From NCBI RefSeq assembly GCF_026652115.1, contig NZ_JAPPSQ010000003.1, forward strand, positions 288,551 to 352,550: DNA of 64,000 nt, written 5' to 3'. The stretch's first letter is position 1; every line of letters begins with the position of its first letter. The DNA comes from Algoriphagus sp. PAP.12 (GTDB lineage: Bacteria > Bacteroidota > Bacteroidia > Cytophagales > Cyclobacteriaceae). Position numbers and translations under genes: made by a program. The notes below the pieces were generated by a model. It saw only the letters and a program-made list of their open reading frames with translations. It was not told where the DNA came from and searched no databases. Of this stretch, positions 35,764 through 46,061 are shown one piece after another.

Positions 35764-36003
35764 TTAAAGATTTTCCACCTGAGCACGAAATGAATTTCCC
35801 ATTTCATCAAATCTTTGTTTTACTTTTTGAAAAAATTCACCTTCCAAAAAGGCATCTAACTCACTTTCTTCCAACACATCCAATTCATTCAGTTTGAATG
35901 TTTGTTCCATTGGACCTAATTCATATTTGATGATGTATTTATTGTTCCAGGAGAAAATGCTCACACGCACTTCCTCCTGAATCAATTCCTTTACGACTCT
36001 CAT
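35764..36003 (-). CDS. Hypothetical protein, 79 residues
   Basis: I do not recognise the family. It is an acidic protein without signal or membrane segment: an N-terminal beta-like part (RVSIFSWNNKYIIKYELGPMEQTFKLNELDVL) followed by a helix (ELDAFLEGEFFQKVKQRFDEMG). It overlaps the OsmC-like gene by 4 bases and is followed after 20 bases by the sensory lipoprotein, so it is co-transcribed with both. Coupling to OsmC suggests a small partner, but that is inference. Confidence 0.6.
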   Translation of the reverse strand: MRVVKELIQEEVRVSIFSWNNKYIIKYELGPMEQTFKLNELDVLEESELDAFLEGEFFQKVKQRFDEMGNSFRAQVENL

Positions 36004-36413
36004 GGTCTTTGAATCTCTGAGCTATAAGTAATGTTAGATTTCAAGGAGGAAGCCACAGAGCAATATTTATCCACTGAGAGTGCAACAACTTTAGCAAACT
36101 CTTCTTCTTTGGCATCTGGAGAAACTAGAATAAATTTCAAATGGATATCTGTATAAAAAGCCGGAACTCCATCATTTCTATCTCCCTCCACTTCTACTTT
36201 CATGTCCACTACTTCTCTTCTTTTCTTTTTCATCATTAGAACAGCATCCACTGAGGCACAGCTTCCCAAGGAAGTAAGCAACATATCCATTGGAGATTGC
36301 GCCTTCTTTTCAGCTGGATCATACATGTCAATTTGAACTACGTTCCCTTGAGGATTTACAGATTCATATTCGTAGTCCGCCTTCATTGTGACGGTCACAT
36401 TTCTTTTTGCCAT
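36000..36413 (-). CDS. OsmC/Ohr-family peroxidase-like protein
   Basis: A 137-residue OsmC fold protein. The two expected thiols are present: Cys52 in SLGSCASVDAVLM and Cys117 in VDKYCSVASSL, so hydroperoxide reduction is plausible. The N-terminal antiparallel sheet contains the conserved SPMDMLLTSLGSC. It starts 51 bases after icmF ends and overlaps the 79-residue gene, placing it in the same operon. Confidence 0.88.
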   Translation of the reverse strand: MAKRNVTVTMKADYEYESVNPQGNVVQIDMYDPAEKKAQSPMDMLLTSLGSCASVDAVLMMKKKRREVVDMKVEVEGDRNDGVPAFYTDIHLKFILVSPDAKEEEFAKVVALSVDKYCSVASSLKSNITYSSEIQRP

Positions 36414-36464
36414 TTCTTCAAATTATTAATTTATCACTAAGCCATTTCGGCCTAATAAAGTTCA

Positions 36465-39400
36465 TTACATATTTCTTCTATATTGCCCGCCAACCTCATA
36501 CAAGGAATTGGTAATCTGTCCCAAAGAGCAATATTTCGCTGCATCCATTAGTTTTTCAAAAACATTTTCATTGGAAACAGCAGCTTTCTTCAATGCCATC
36601 AATTGTGCTTCTTCTTTGCCTTTGTAAGCCTGATGAAGACTATTCAACGTTTGAATTTGTGCCTCTTTCTCTTCCTGGGTTGCACGGATCACTTCCCCTG
36701 GAATGATTGTAGGCGATCCTTCACTGGACAAGAAAGTATTCACACCAATAATCGGATATTCTCCTGTATGCTTTAGCATTTCATAGTGAAGACTTTCTTC
36801 CTGGATTTTCCCACGCTGATACATCGTTTCCATCGCGCCCAACACTCCTCCTCTTTCGGTAATTCTATCAAATTCAGTATAAACTGCTTCCTCGACCAAA
36901 TCTGTCAATTCCTCAATGATAAATGCTCCTTGAAGAGGATTTTCATTTTTAGCCAATCCCAATTCCTTGTTGATGATCAACTGAATAGCCATCGCCCTTC
37001 TAACCGAAGCTTCGGTAGGCGTGGTAATCGCCTCGTCATAGGCATTAGTATGGAGAGAGTTACAGTTATCGTAGATCGCGTACAAAGCCTGCAGTGTGGT
37101 ACGGATATCGTTGAAATCAATCTCCTGAGCGTGCAAGGATCTACCTGAAGTCTGAATGTGGTATTTCAGCATCTGGGACCTTTCATTTGCTCCATACTTC
37201 AACTTCATAGCCTTTGCCCAGATTCTTCTTGCCACTCGACCGATCACAGCGTATTCAGGATCGATACCATTGGAGAAAAAGAATGAAAGGTTTGGAGCAA
37301 AATCATTCACATCCATTCCTCTGGAAACATAGTACTCTACGTAGGTAAAGCCATTGGAAAGTGTCAATGCCAACTGGGTAATTGGATTGGCTCCAGCCTC
37401 TGCAATGTGGTATCCAGAAATAGAAACGGAATAGAAATTTCTGACTTTATTATCGATGAAGTATTGCTGCACATCCCCCATTAATCGTAGAGAGAACTCA
37501 GTGGAGAAAATACAGGTGTTTTGAGCCTGATCTTCTTTTAAAATATCGGCCTGAACAGTCCCTCTAACTTTTGCGATGGTATCCTGCTTGATTTTGGAAT
37601 AAACATCAGCAGGCAAAACCTGATCTCCTGTCACGCCCAAAAGCATCAAACCCAAACCATTATTTCCTTCTGGAATCGCTCCGTGGTAAGTGGGTCTTGG
37701 AGTGTCTTTTTCTTTATAAATAGCCTCAATTTTAGCTTCAACTTCCTCAACCAACCCATTCTCTTTGATGTAAACTTCACATTGTTGATCAATAGCCGCA
37801 TTTAAGAAAAAGGCTGTCATGGTTGCTGCAGGACCATTGATGGTCATGGATACGGATGTCAACGGATCTACCAAGTTGAAGCCTGAATACAGCTTTTTGG
37901 CATCATCCAGACAACAAACGTTTACCCCGGAGTTTCCGATCTTACCATAGATATCCGGTCTATAATCCGGGTCTTCACCATAAAGAGTCACCGAGTCAAA
38001 TGCTGTAGAAAGGCGCTTTGCAGGCATGTCTTTGGAGACATAGTGAAAGCGTTTATTGGTTCGCTCCGGACCACCTTCTCCAGCAAACATTCTAGTTGGG
38101 TCCTCTCCCTCTCTTTTAAATGGAAAAACACCTGCTGTAAATGGGAATTTACCAGGAACATTTTCTCTCAATCCCCACTTCAACAATTCACCCCAAGCTT
38201 CATATTTTGGTAGAGAAACCTTTGGAATTCTGCTTTCAGAAAGTGAAGTATGGTAGGTTTTAATCTTGATTTCCTTGTCACGAACTTTAAAAACATAATA
38301 ATCCTCAGAATACCTTGCTGCTTCCTCAGACCAGTCCTCTAGCCATTTTTTATTCTTTGGATCCAAGTTCAACTCTACTTGAGCATAAACCTCATCCAAT
38401 TCTTTAATCAAACGATCCTTATCCGCCACAGGAGTATTCATAATTGCCTCCTTGGACTTTTTGATCGAATACAATTGCTGGGCTATTTCCTTTTGCTCCT
38501 CTACCCAACGGTCATAACTTCTGTTATTTTCAGTGATTTCACTGAGGTAGCGGGTTCGAGCCGGTGGGATGATATAGATTTTCTCGGAAGTTCCCCCTGA
38601 TAATTCAAATGAGGACTCCCAACCACCAAATTTAGAATCAACCTCTGCGATGATAGCACGATAAAGCTGATTCATTCCAGGATCATTGAATTGAGAGGCG
38701 ATAGTTCCAAATACTGGCAAATCCTCTTCTTTGGCATCCCAAAGATTATGGTTCCGCTTGTATTGCTTTTTAACATCCCGAATCGCATCCAAAGCTCCTC
38801 TCTTGTCAAATTTGTTTAGAGCAATAATGTCTGCAAAGTCCAGCATGTCAATTTTCTCCAATTGTGAAGCCGCTCCATATTCTGGGGTCATCACATACAA
38901 GGAAAGATCTGAATGCTCAATGATTTCTGTATCAGATTGACCGATTCCAGAAGTTTCCAAAATCACCAAATCAAAACCAGATGCTTTTACTGTATCTACT
39001 GCATCCTGAACATATTTAGAAAGAGCCAGATTCGACTGACGGGTTGCCAATGAACGCATGAAAACCCGTGGATGGTGAATAGAATTCATTCGGATTCTAT
39101 CCCCTAAAAGTGCTCCACCAGTTTTTCTTTTGGATGGATCTACTGAAATAATGGCGAGTGACTTATTCTCAAAGTCCAACAAAAACCGCCTCACCAACTC
39201 ATCCACTAAAGAAGACTTCCCTGCTCCACCCGTTCCTGTAATTCCAAGGATTGGCGTTTCTGAAGCTTTGGATTTTCCTCTTACAGATTCCAAAAGTTGT
39301 GCAGATTCTTCCGGGAAGTTTTCAAAAGATGAAATCAACCTTGCTACGCCTTTTTTGTCATCTTTGGAGTAATCAAGATCTAAAGGAGTGTCTTTTCCAA

Positions 39401-39842
39401 CAGGAAAATCAGCTTGGCTTACCAAATCGTTGATCATGCCTTGAAGTCCCATGGATCTTCCATCATCTGGAGAATAGATTCTGGAAATCCCGTAATCATG
39501 AAGTTCCTGAATTTCCTCTGGAAGAATCGTTCCTCCTCCTCCACCAAAGATCTTGATATGCTCTGCACCTTTCTCTTTGAGAAGGTCCAACATGTACTTG
39601 AAAAACTCCACATGGCCACCTTGATAGGAAGTAATGGCTATAGCCTGCACATCTTCCTGAATAGCACAATCGACAATTTCCTGAACTGATCTATTATGCC
39701 CCAAATGGATCACTTCACATCCAGTAGACTGAATGATCCTTCTCATAATATTAATAGCAGCATCATGCCCGTCAAATAGGGATGCAGCTGTTACAATTCG
39801 AATGTGGTTTTTGGGTTTATAGATCTCCACTTGGGTAGTCAT
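36465..39842 (-). CDS. icmF: Fused isobutyryl-CoA mutase (IcmF-type)
   Basis: A 1125-residue fusion: an N-terminal B12-binding domain with DGHDAAIN (axial His26), a MeaI-type GTPase chaperone (Walker [14 protein letters not shown]), and the acyl-CoA mutase barrel. [13 protein letters not shown] and [13 protein letters not shown] match IcmF rather than the two-subunit methylmalonyl-CoA mutase. It interconverts isobutyryl-CoA and n-butyryl-CoA; some members use related acyl-CoAs. B12 is required; I saw no cobalamin riboswitch upstream. It is first in a five-gene minus-strand unit with osmC and the sensor genes. Confidence 0.93.
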   Translation of the reverse strand: MTTQVEIYKPKNHIRIVTAASLFDGHDAAINIMRRIIQSTGCEVIHLGHNRSVQEIVDCAIQEDVQAIAITSYQGGHVEFFKYMLDLLKEKGAEHIKIFGGGGGTILPEEIQELHDYGISRIYSPDDGRSMGLQGMINDLVSQADFPVGKDTPLDLDYSKDDKKGVARLISSFENFPEESAQLLESVRGKSKASETPILGITGTGGAGKSSLVDELVRRFLLDFENKSLAIISVDPSKRKTGGALLGDRIRMNSIHHPRVFMRSLATRQSNLALSKYVQDAVDTVKASGFDLVILETSGIGQSDTEIIEHSDLSLYVMTPEYGAASQLEKIDMLDFADIIALNKFDKRGALDAIRDVKKQYKRNHNLWDAKEEDLPVFGTIASQFNDPGMNQLYRAIIAEVDSKFGGWESSFELSGGTSEKIYIIPPARTRYLSEITENNRSYDRWVEEQKEIAQQLYSIKKSKEAIMNTPVADKDRLIKELDEVYAQVELNLDPKNKKWLEDWSEEAARYSEDYYVFKVRDKEIKIKTYHTSLSESRIPKVSLPKYEAWGELLKWGLRENVPGKFPFTAGVFPFKREGEDPTRMFAGEGGPERTNKRFHYVSKDMPAKRLSTAFDSVTLYGEDPDYRPDIYGKIGNSGVNVCCLDDAKKLYSGFNLVDPLTSVSMTINGPAATMTAFFLNAAIDQQCEVYIKENGLVEEVEAKIEAIYKEKDTPRPTYHGAIPEGNNGLGLMLLGVTGDQVLPADVYSKIKQDTIAKVRGTVQADILKEDQAQNTCIFSTEFSLRLMGDVQQYFIDNKVRNFYSVSISGYHIAEAGANPITQLALTLSNGFTYVEYYVSRGMDVNDFAPNLSFFFSNGIDPEYAVIGRVARRIWAKAMKLKYGANERSQMLKYHIQTSGRSLHAQEIDFNDIRTTLQALYAIYDNCNSLHTNAYDEAITTPTEASVRRAMAIQLIINKELGLAKNENPLQGAFIIEELTDLVEEAVYTEFDRITERGGVLGAMETMYQRGKIQEESLHYEMLKHTGEYPIIGVNTFLSSEGSPTIIPGEVIRATQEEKEAQIQTLNSLHQAYKGKEEAQLMALKKAAVSNENVFEKLMDAAKYCSLGQITNSLYEVGGQYRRNM

Positions 39843-39871
39843 ACTTAAGGGTTTACACTTTCCATCATTTC

Positions 39872-39900
39872 TGCCCTAGGGCTTTCCAGAGGGCATTTTT
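39872..39900 (+). other. Terminator-like hairpin between icmF and the CoA-transferase
   Basis: TGCCCT at 39872-39877 pairs with AGGGCA at 39890-39895, followed by TTTTT on the plus strand. No plus gene ends here; on the minus strand it falls in the icmF 5' leader, without a T-run. It may block readthrough or fold the leader. Confidence 0.3.
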
Positions 39901-40063
39901 ACACCTGCGAATATAGCAAAATAAAAGGTGGACAAACTCATTTATCCCACACAAAACAAAATATTCTTTGGCAAGCAATCTGAGAAATCAATCTGGCACT
40001 TGATTTTTATCAGGTTTATTTCTGAACTTAAGAAGGATCTTTAAAAAAAATAACGCTACCACC

Positions 40064-41356
40064 ATGATCAACTATACCAGTCCTGAAGAAGCTGTAAAAA
40101 TAATTGAAAGCCATCAGCGAGTTTTTATCCATGGAAGTGCTGCCACCCCAACCACTTGTATCAATGCATTGGCGGCGAGAAAAGATGAACTCAAAAATGT
40201 CGAGATTGTTGCCATCACTACCTTAGGCGATATGCCTTTGGTAGCTCCTGAATGCAAAGGAAGTTTTTTTATGAATTCGCTTTTTGTTTCTGCCAATGTG
40301 AGAGAAGCTGTAAATTCAGATCAAGGTGGATATGTCCCTATATTTTTGAGTGAAATTGGTCATTTGTTTAGAAATAAGATTCTGTCTGTAGATGTAGCCA
40401 TCATTCAAGTTTCTGAGCCTGATGCTCATGGGTTTTGCTCCTTGGGAACATCTGTGGACATCGCTCGACCAGCAGTTGACACTGCTAGATTTATCATCGC
40501 CCAAGTCAACAAACAAATGCCTAGAACTCATGGCGACGGCCATGTCCATTGTTCCAAATTCACTTGCGCAGTTTATGTGGATGAGCCGCTTCCAGAGGTA
40601 AATTATGCTGAGAAAATCACTGAAAAGGAAATTCAAATTGGCAGACACATCGCCTCATTAATTGAAGATCGATCCACCCTTCAAATGGGAATTGGTGCAA
40701 TTCCAGATGCTGTATTAAATTCTCTTCATCATCACAAAGATTTGGGGGTCCATACAGAAATGTTTTCCAACGGCATCTTGGACTTGATGAAATCCGGCGC
40801 AGTAACCAACGCTTTCAAGAAAAAACATCCGGGAAAAGTTGTATCAGCATTCACAACAGGTTCCCAACAGCTATACCGTGAAATCCATGACAATCCTGAA
40901 TTCTCTTTTCATGAGGCTGCATACGTCAATGATACTTCAATCATCCGAAAAAATCCGAAAGTGGTTTCTATCAACTCTTGTGTCGAAATGGATCTAACAG
41001 GACAAGTTTGCGCTGATTCTATTGGCAGTTATCATTATTCAGGTGTCGGTGGACAGATGGATTTTATGCGTGGGGCTGCTCTTTCTGTAGGAGGAAAGCC
41101 AATTATGGCTTTAACATCTACCACCAAGCGTGGTGCTTCCAAAATAGTCCCTTTCCTCAAAGAAGGTGCTGGAGTGGTAACCACAAGGGCGCACATGCAG
41201 TATGTGGTCACTGAATTTGGAATAGCCAATCTATATGGGAAAAATCTCCGTCAACGATCCTATGAACTAATGCGAATCGCCCATCCGGATCATCAGGAGA
41301 TGTTGGAAAAGGCCATAGTCGAACGTTACGGAAGCTTTATCTATCCTTTTAGATGA
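40064..41356 (+). CDS. Acetyl-CoA hydrolase / CoA-transferase family protein
   Basis: A 430-residue CoA-transferase family I protein. Motifs: HGSAATPTTCINAL at the N-terminus, the CoA-Glu nucleophile in LGVHTEMFSNG, and SVGGKPIMALTSTTKRGASKIVP and VTEFGIANLYGK. The family covers acetyl-CoA hydrolases, 4-hydroxybutyrate and acetate CoA-transferases; I cannot choose. It is likely monocistronic, divergent from icmF, consistent with shared short-chain acyl-CoA metabolism. The start ATG is preceded by a poly-A tract, not a Shine-Dalgarno. Confidence 0.88.
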   Translation: MINYTSPEEAVKIIESHQRVFIHGSAATPTTCINALAARKDELKNVEIVAITTLGDMPLVAPECKGSFFMNSLFVSANVREAVNSDQGGYVPIFLSEIGHLFRNKILSVDVAIIQVSEPDAHGFCSLGTSVDIARPAVDTARFIIAQVNKQMPRTHGDGHVHCSKFTCAVYVDEPLPEVNYAEKITEKEIQIGRHIASLIEDRSTLQMGIGAIPDAVLNSLHHHKDLGVHTEMFSNGILDLMKSGAVTNAFKKKHPGKVVSAFTTGSQQLYREIHDNPEFSFHEAAYVNDTSIIRKNPKVVSINSCVEMDLTGQVCADSIGSYHYSGVGGQMDFMRGAALSVGGKPIMALTSTTKRGASKIVPFLKEGAGVVTTRAHMQYVVTEFGIANLYGKNLRQRSYELMRIAHPDHQEMLEKAIVERYGSFIYPFR

Positions 41357-41437
41357 TTCTTTGGCTTTTTTAATTTTTGGATTTTGAAATATTCTCCTTC
41401 TCATTAGTTTAGTAGAATATTCAAACCCAAAAAACCT

Positions 41438-42784
41438 ATGTCCTCCAACAAGTACGTCTTTTTCATTTCCATCACTGCAGCACTTGGTGGCTTTTTATTC
41501 GGCTTCGATACCGCGGTAATTTCGGGGGCTGAGCGCGCCATCCAGGAAGTTTGGCAACTAAGCGACTGGATGCATGGGTTGGCCATTGCATCTGCCTTAT
41601 ACGGAACAGTCATCGGAGCTTTATTGGGAGGAATTCCAGCAGATAAATTTGGGAGGAAAAAGAGTCTTCTTTGGATTGGGATCTTTTACCTGGTTTCAGC
41701 AGTGGGTTCAGGACTAGCTTGGGATGTTACCTCATTCACTATGTTCCGATTTATCGGAGGGTTGGGAGTTGGTGCATCTTCGGTAGTAGCCCCCATGTAT
41801 ATCTCTGAAATAGCTCCAGCCAAAAATCGTGGTTTATTGGTTGCACTTTACCAATTCAACATTGTATTCGGTATTGTGATTGCTTACCTATCCAACTTTT
41901 TGATAGGAACTGCAGAATTGGCCGAGGATTGGAGATGGATGCTGGCAGTAGAAGGAATTCCGGCTTTGATTTATTCTGTGATGATTTTTAGAATCCCAGA
42001 AAGTCCACGCTACTTAATAGCCAAACTCAACCAAGAAGCTGAAGCAAGAGCCATTTTAATGAGAACAGACCCTCAGGGAGTTGAAGAAGCAATTCAATTG
42101 GCGATTGAAGAAGAAAAGCAGGTCAAAGCCAAAGCTGGTTTCGGAGTGCTCTTCAATAAAAAATACCTCTCCAGCACCATGCTGGCCGTTATGATTGCTT
42201 TTTTCAATCAAGTTTCGGGAATCAATGCGATCATTTACTTTGCTCCACGGGTTTTTGAAATGGCTGGAATTTCTACAGAAAACGCGCTGATATCAACTAT
42301 TGGCATTGGTTTGGTCAACCTAGCAGGAACATTTTTAGGGCTATATCTAATTGATAGATTAGGCAGGAAGAAATTGATGTACATCGGGTCTGTTGGATAT
42401 ATCATTTCCCTTTCCCTGATGGCATATAATTTCTTGGGATCGGGTATACCGACCTTTTGGCTCCCTATTTTCGTCTTTGGATTTATCCTGTCCCATGCGA
42501 TTGGACAAGGCTCTGTGATTTGGGTATTTATTTCTGAAATGTTTCCAAATGAACTTCGAGCCTATGGGCAATCTTTAGGCTCATTTACACATTGGATTTT
42601 GGCCGCCGTCATTGCCAATGTATTCCCATTCTTCGCAAACCAATTTGGTCCAGGTTACATTTTCGCATTCTTCATGCTCATGATGGTTTGGCAGCTACTT
42701 TGGGTTAAATTTAAAATGCCAGAAACCAAAGGAAGATCACTAGAGGAAATTCAAAAAGAACTACACCACAACTATGGCTCATAA
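41438..42784 (+). CDS. Sugar porter MFS transporter (XylE/GLUT type)
   Basis: A 448-residue twelve-helix sugar:H+ symporter. Signatures: GFDTAVISGA in TM1, GIPADKFGRKKSLL, RFIGGLGVGASSVVAPMYISEIAP, RIPESPRYL, FNQVSGINAIIYFAPRVF, and C-terminal PETKGRSLEEIQ. It is probably specific for a hexose or xylose; the overlapping kinase gene (11 bases) points to a fructose- or glucose-type sugar that is phosphorylated after uptake. Confidence 0.92.
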   Translation: MSSNKYVFFISITAALGGFLFGFDTAVISGAERAIQEVWQLSDWMHGLAIASALYGTVIGALLGGIPADKFGRKKSLLWIGIFYLVSAVGSGLAWDVTSFTMFRFIGGLGVGASSVVAPMYISEIAPAKNRGLLVALYQFNIVFGIVIAYLSNFLIGTAELAEDWRWMLAVEGIPALIYSVMIFRIPESPRYLIAKLNQEAEARAILMRTDPQGVEEAIQLAIEEEKQVKAKAGFGVLFNKKYLSSTMLAVMIAFFNQVSGINAIIYFAPRVFEMAGISTENALISTIGIGLVNLAGTFLGLYLIDRLGRKKLMYIGSVGYIISLSLMAYNFLGSGIPTFWLPIFVFGFILSHAIGQGSVIWVFISEMFPNELRAYGQSLGSFTHWILAAVIANVFPFFANQFGPGYIFAFFMLMMVWQLLWVKFKMPETKGRSLEEIQKELHHNYGS

Positions 42785-43649
42785 AGTAATTGTATTTGGA
42801 GAAATGCTTTGGGATTGCCTTCCATCAGGTGCTAAACCAGGAGGTGCACCGATGAATGTCGCACTCAATCTTCATCAGTTAGGAATAGACACTCGTTTGA
42901 TTTCTGCAATTGGAAATGATGAGGATGGTGAAAAACTCCTATCCTATTATAAAAGCTTTGGAATAAGTGAAGACCTCATTCAAATCACTCCAGATCATGC
43001 CACTTCCCAAGTATTGGTGGATAGTTCGGATCCAGAAAACATCAAGTACACTATTCTTCCGGAGGTGGCCTGGGATTATATCACCATCAAAGAAGAAGCG
43101 AAAACAGCGGCAAAATCTTCTGATGCATTTGTTTTTGGAACGCTTGGTGTTAGAAATAAAACCAGTCTTCAAACACTCCTAGAACTTCTGCATCATGCTA
43201 ACCTGAAAGTCTTTGATGCCAACTTACGCCCTCCATTTTATGACTTCGAGATCATAGAAACCCTTTTAGGTTTCACTGATATTCTAAAAATCAATGAGGA
43301 TGAGCTAGAAATATTTGCTGACTATTTTAACACTGATCCTGAACCAAAAAGCCTTTGTCAGTTCCTCGACAAGAACTTTCCAATAGATATTATCTGCATC
43401 ACTCTTGGTTCCAAAGGTGCCTTGATTTATCAAAACGGATCTATTTTTCACCATAAAGGGTACAAAATTCAAGTAAAAGACACTATTGGAGCAGGAGATG
43501 CATTCTTGAGTGGTTTTATATGGAGCCTCTTGGAAAAGAAAAGTCCTGAACAAATTTTGGATTTCGCATGTAAAATCGGAGCTTATATGGCAACTCAAGA
43601 AGGTGGTGCACCTAAATACAAAAGATCGGATATCGAAAAAATCACCTAA
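42774..43649 (+). CDS. PfkB-family carbohydrate kinase, likely fructokinase
   Basis: A 291-residue ribokinase-fold kinase. It shows GEMLWDCLPSG and GGAPMNVALNLHQLG at the N-terminus, ITLGSKGALIY, and the anion-hole/catalytic signature DTIGAGDAFLSGFIW with the catalytic Asp. Coupled (11-base overlap) to the sugar porter, so it likely phosphorylates the sugar brought in. Fructose is the best guess from the family; ribose or 2-keto-sugars are possible. Confidence 0.88.
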   Translation: MAHKVIVFGEMLWDCLPSGAKPGGAPMNVALNLHQLGIDTRLISAIGNDEDGEKLLSYYKSFGISEDLIQITPDHATSQVLVDSSDPENIKYTILPEVAWDYITIKEEAKTAAKSSDAFVFGTLGVRNKTSLQTLLELLHHANLKVFDANLRPPFYDFEIIETLLGFTDILKINEDELEIFADYFNTDPEPKSLCQFLDKNFPIDIICITLGSKGALIYQNGSIFHHKGYKIQVKDTIGAGDAFLSGFIWSLLEKKSPEQILDFACKIGAYMATQEGGAPKYKRSDIEKIT

Positions 43650-43748
43650 AGCCATCCCACTTCTTCAAGGATATTACCATTTATCCATTTTTGCAACTTT
43701 GTTTCACTTTTTCTAGTTTAATGCTCTGAAGGACTCTATTTTTGTGTC

Positions 43749-46055
43749 GTGAAGAAAATTAAACACCCTTTTCTACTCCTACTCATCGCCATGGGACTAT
43801 CCAATGTCTTAATGGCTCAAAATTGTAATTTATCCATCCGTGGGAAGGTGATTCATTTGGAAAATAATGAGTCAATTCCCGGAGCCTATATTTGGATAGA
43901 GGAAATCAAAAATGGAGCAGTTACCGATTTAGATGGAAACTTTCAGGTAAAAAACCTTTGTCCTGGAACCTATTCCATCAGAATACAATACCTTGGTCAT
44001 GAGGACATTAACGACACCATAACTATTCAAAACAATTCTTTCAACAAAACTTACCGTATGAAAGAAGGTTCTTTGGATCTCTCCGGTGTTGAAGTCCATG
44101 GCCACAAGGATGCTGTACAAACCACAACAGCTATAACCGCTCTTTATGGAGAGGACCTTCTTGAAGCAAGAGGCGAATCCCTTGGAGAAAGTTTGAAAAG
44201 AGTCGCTGGTGTCACCACTTTTTCAACAGGAAATAGCATTGCAAAGCCCGTGATCCACGGTATGCATTCCAACAGAATTATGATCTTAAATAATGGAGTA
44301 AGATTGGAAGGTCAGCAATGGGGAGCTGAACATGCTCCTGAAATTGATCCATTCTTGGCAGATGAAATCACAGTGATCAAAGGAGCTGAAACGGTCAGAT
44401 TTGGTCCTGAAGCTATGGGAGGAGTAATTTTAGTAAATCCTGGTGCTTTACCTACCAAAAAGGAAAGCACAACTGACCTATACCTAGTTGGTGCAACTAA
44501 TGGTAGAATGGGAAATATTTCTGTCAAACATCAGGGTGGTTCTGGAAAAATTCAAGGACTGGGCTATAGAATCCAAGGTTCTGCAAAGCGAGCTGGAAAT
44601 ATCCAAAGCCCTGATTATTTCCAAAGAAATACCGGTTTAAGTGAATTGAATTTCTCCGGAACTTTGGGCTATACTGGTAAAAATCTCGGAACTGAACTCT
44701 ATTACAGTTATTTCAATACCGAATTGGGAATCCTAAGTGATGCACACACTGGAAACTTAACTGATTTGGAAGCAATCATCGCCAATGGAAGGCCATTTGT
44801 TGAAGGGGATTTCACCTATGATATCATCAATCCAAAGCAAAAAGTATCACATCAACTTCTCAAATTCAAATCTCACTACCATATCAATCCCAATTGGAAA
44901 GCAAACCTTCAATATGGTTTTCAATCGAATCACAGACAGGAATTTGATAAGAGAAGAGGAGATCTGAATGAGCAGGCTAGTTTGGATCTGGAGCTATTTA
45001 CCAACACCCTGGATCTTTTTGTAGATCATACCCATGAAAATAATTTCAGTGGTACCTGGGGAGTCAATTTGATTCAACAAGCCAATAGTAATGTTCCCGG
45101 AACCGGTGTGACTCCTTTGATTCCGAATTACGATATGCTCAATGCAGGAATCTATGGAATGGAGAAGCTTTCCAAAGGTCCTTTGGAGGTAGAAGCTGGT
45201 GCCCGATTTGATTATAGAACAGTATCTACAGCCAGATACATAGGAAATGACCTGCAGCAAAGTGATTTAACCTATAAAAATTTCACTGCATTCCTCGGAG
45301 CCTATTATCAGATTAGCAATAGCTTCACCATTTCTTCCAATTTGGGTTCTGCCTGGAGACCGCCTAATGTGAATGAACTTTTCTCTCAAGGACTCCATCA
45401 CGGAGCTGCAGCTGTAGAAATAGGTGATGAAAACTTATTGTCTGAAAAGTCTCTAAAATGGGTCAATTCATTAGAGTTTTCAGGTCAAAAAGCGAGTTTT
45501 GAGTTAACCGGATACTTAAATCGGATCCAAAATTACATTTACCTGAATCCTACAGGTGATACCTATGTAAGTTTAAGAGGAACGTTCAATGTCTATGAAT
45601 ATTTACAGGCTAATGCTTTTTTCTACGGAGTTGATTTTTCTGGAAGCTATGAATTCAACAAGAAATTCAGTGGCTATTTGAAAGGATCAATCATTCGGGC
45701 CAGAAATACCGAAGATGACACCTATTTCCCTTTTATTCCATCCGACAGAATGGATTGGGGATTGGCATACAAAATCGGTGAGGAAGGAAAATCTCACAAA
45801 TTCACATTGAGTAATATGCTTGTAGCAAAGCAAACCAGAGTTCCCGATTTTGATTTGGCCCCTGCCCCACCAGCTTATGCGCTTTTTAACTTCAGTTACT
45901 TAAAAGCGATGCCTGTTGGTGAAAATAAATTAAATCTAGGCTTACAAGTCCAAAATCTACTGAATACCAACTATAAAGAATATATGAACCGCTTCCGCTA
46001 CTTCACTGATGATATCGGAAGAAACATCACAATTAAAATCAATTATCAATTTTAA
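43749..46055 (+). CDS. TonB-dependent receptor with CarboxypepD-like N-terminus
   Basis: A 768-residue outer-membrane receptor: signal peptide (FLLLLIAMGLSNVLMAQ), an N-terminal CarboxypepD_reg-like domain (about 28-110, GKVIHLENNESIPGAYIWI), a plug (about 115-230, SNRIMILNNGVRLEGQQWG, PEAMGGVILV), and a 22-strand barrel ending in Phe. The start is GTG. It lacks the long SusC linker and there is no SusD neighbour, so it is not a polysaccharide receptor. The EHAPEIDPF segment in the plug resembles zinc/metal receptors such as ZnuD, so metal uptake is a reasonable guess only. A small lipoprotein follows after 6 bases. Confidence 0.88.
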   Translation: MKKIKHPFLLLLIAMGLSNVLMAQNCNLSIRGKVIHLENNESIPGAYIWIEEIKNGAVTDLDGNFQVKNLCPGTYSIRIQYLGHEDINDTITIQNNSFNKTYRMKEGSLDLSGVEVHGHKDAVQTTTAITALYGEDLLEARGESLGESLKRVAGVTTFSTGNSIAKPVIHGMHSNRIMILNNGVRLEGQQWGAEHAPEIDPFLADEITVIKGAETVRFGPEAMGGVILVNPGALPTKKESTTDLYLVGATNGRMGNISVKHQGGSGKIQGLGYRIQGSAKRAGNIQSPDYFQRNTGLSELNFSGTLGYTGKNLGTELYYSYFNTELGILSDAHTGNLTDLEAIIANGRPFVEGDFTYDIINPKQKVSHQLLKFKSHYHINPNWKANLQYGFQSNHRQEFDKRRGDLNEQASLDLELFTNTLDLFVDHTHENNFSGTWGVNLIQQANSNVPGTGVTPLIPNYDMLNAGIYGMEKLSKGPLEVEAGARFDYRTVSTARYIGNDLQQSDLTYKNFTAFLGAYYQISNSFTISSNLGSAWRPPNVNELFSQGLHHGAAAVEIGDENLLSEKSLKWVNSLEFSGQKASFELTGYLNRIQNYIYLNPTGDTYVSLRGTFNVYEYLQANAFFYGVDFSGSYEFNKKFSGYLKGSIIRARNTEDDTYFPFIPSDRMDWGLAYKIGEEGKSHKFTLSNMLVAKQTRVPDFDLAPAPPAYALFNFSYLKAMPVGENKLNLGLQVQNLLNTNYKEYMNRFRYFTDDIGRNITIKINYQF

Positions 46056-46061
46056 TACGCT

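Noticed and set aside
39843..40063. Cobalamin riboswitch upstream of icmF
   Set aside because: No B12-box (GCCACTG-like) is visible on the minus strand; only a short hairpin at 39872-39895.
43737..43744. TATTTTTG as the promoter of the TonB receptor gene
   Set aside because: It lies only 4 bases before the GTG start, so the start site would fall inside the gene; no -33 element either.
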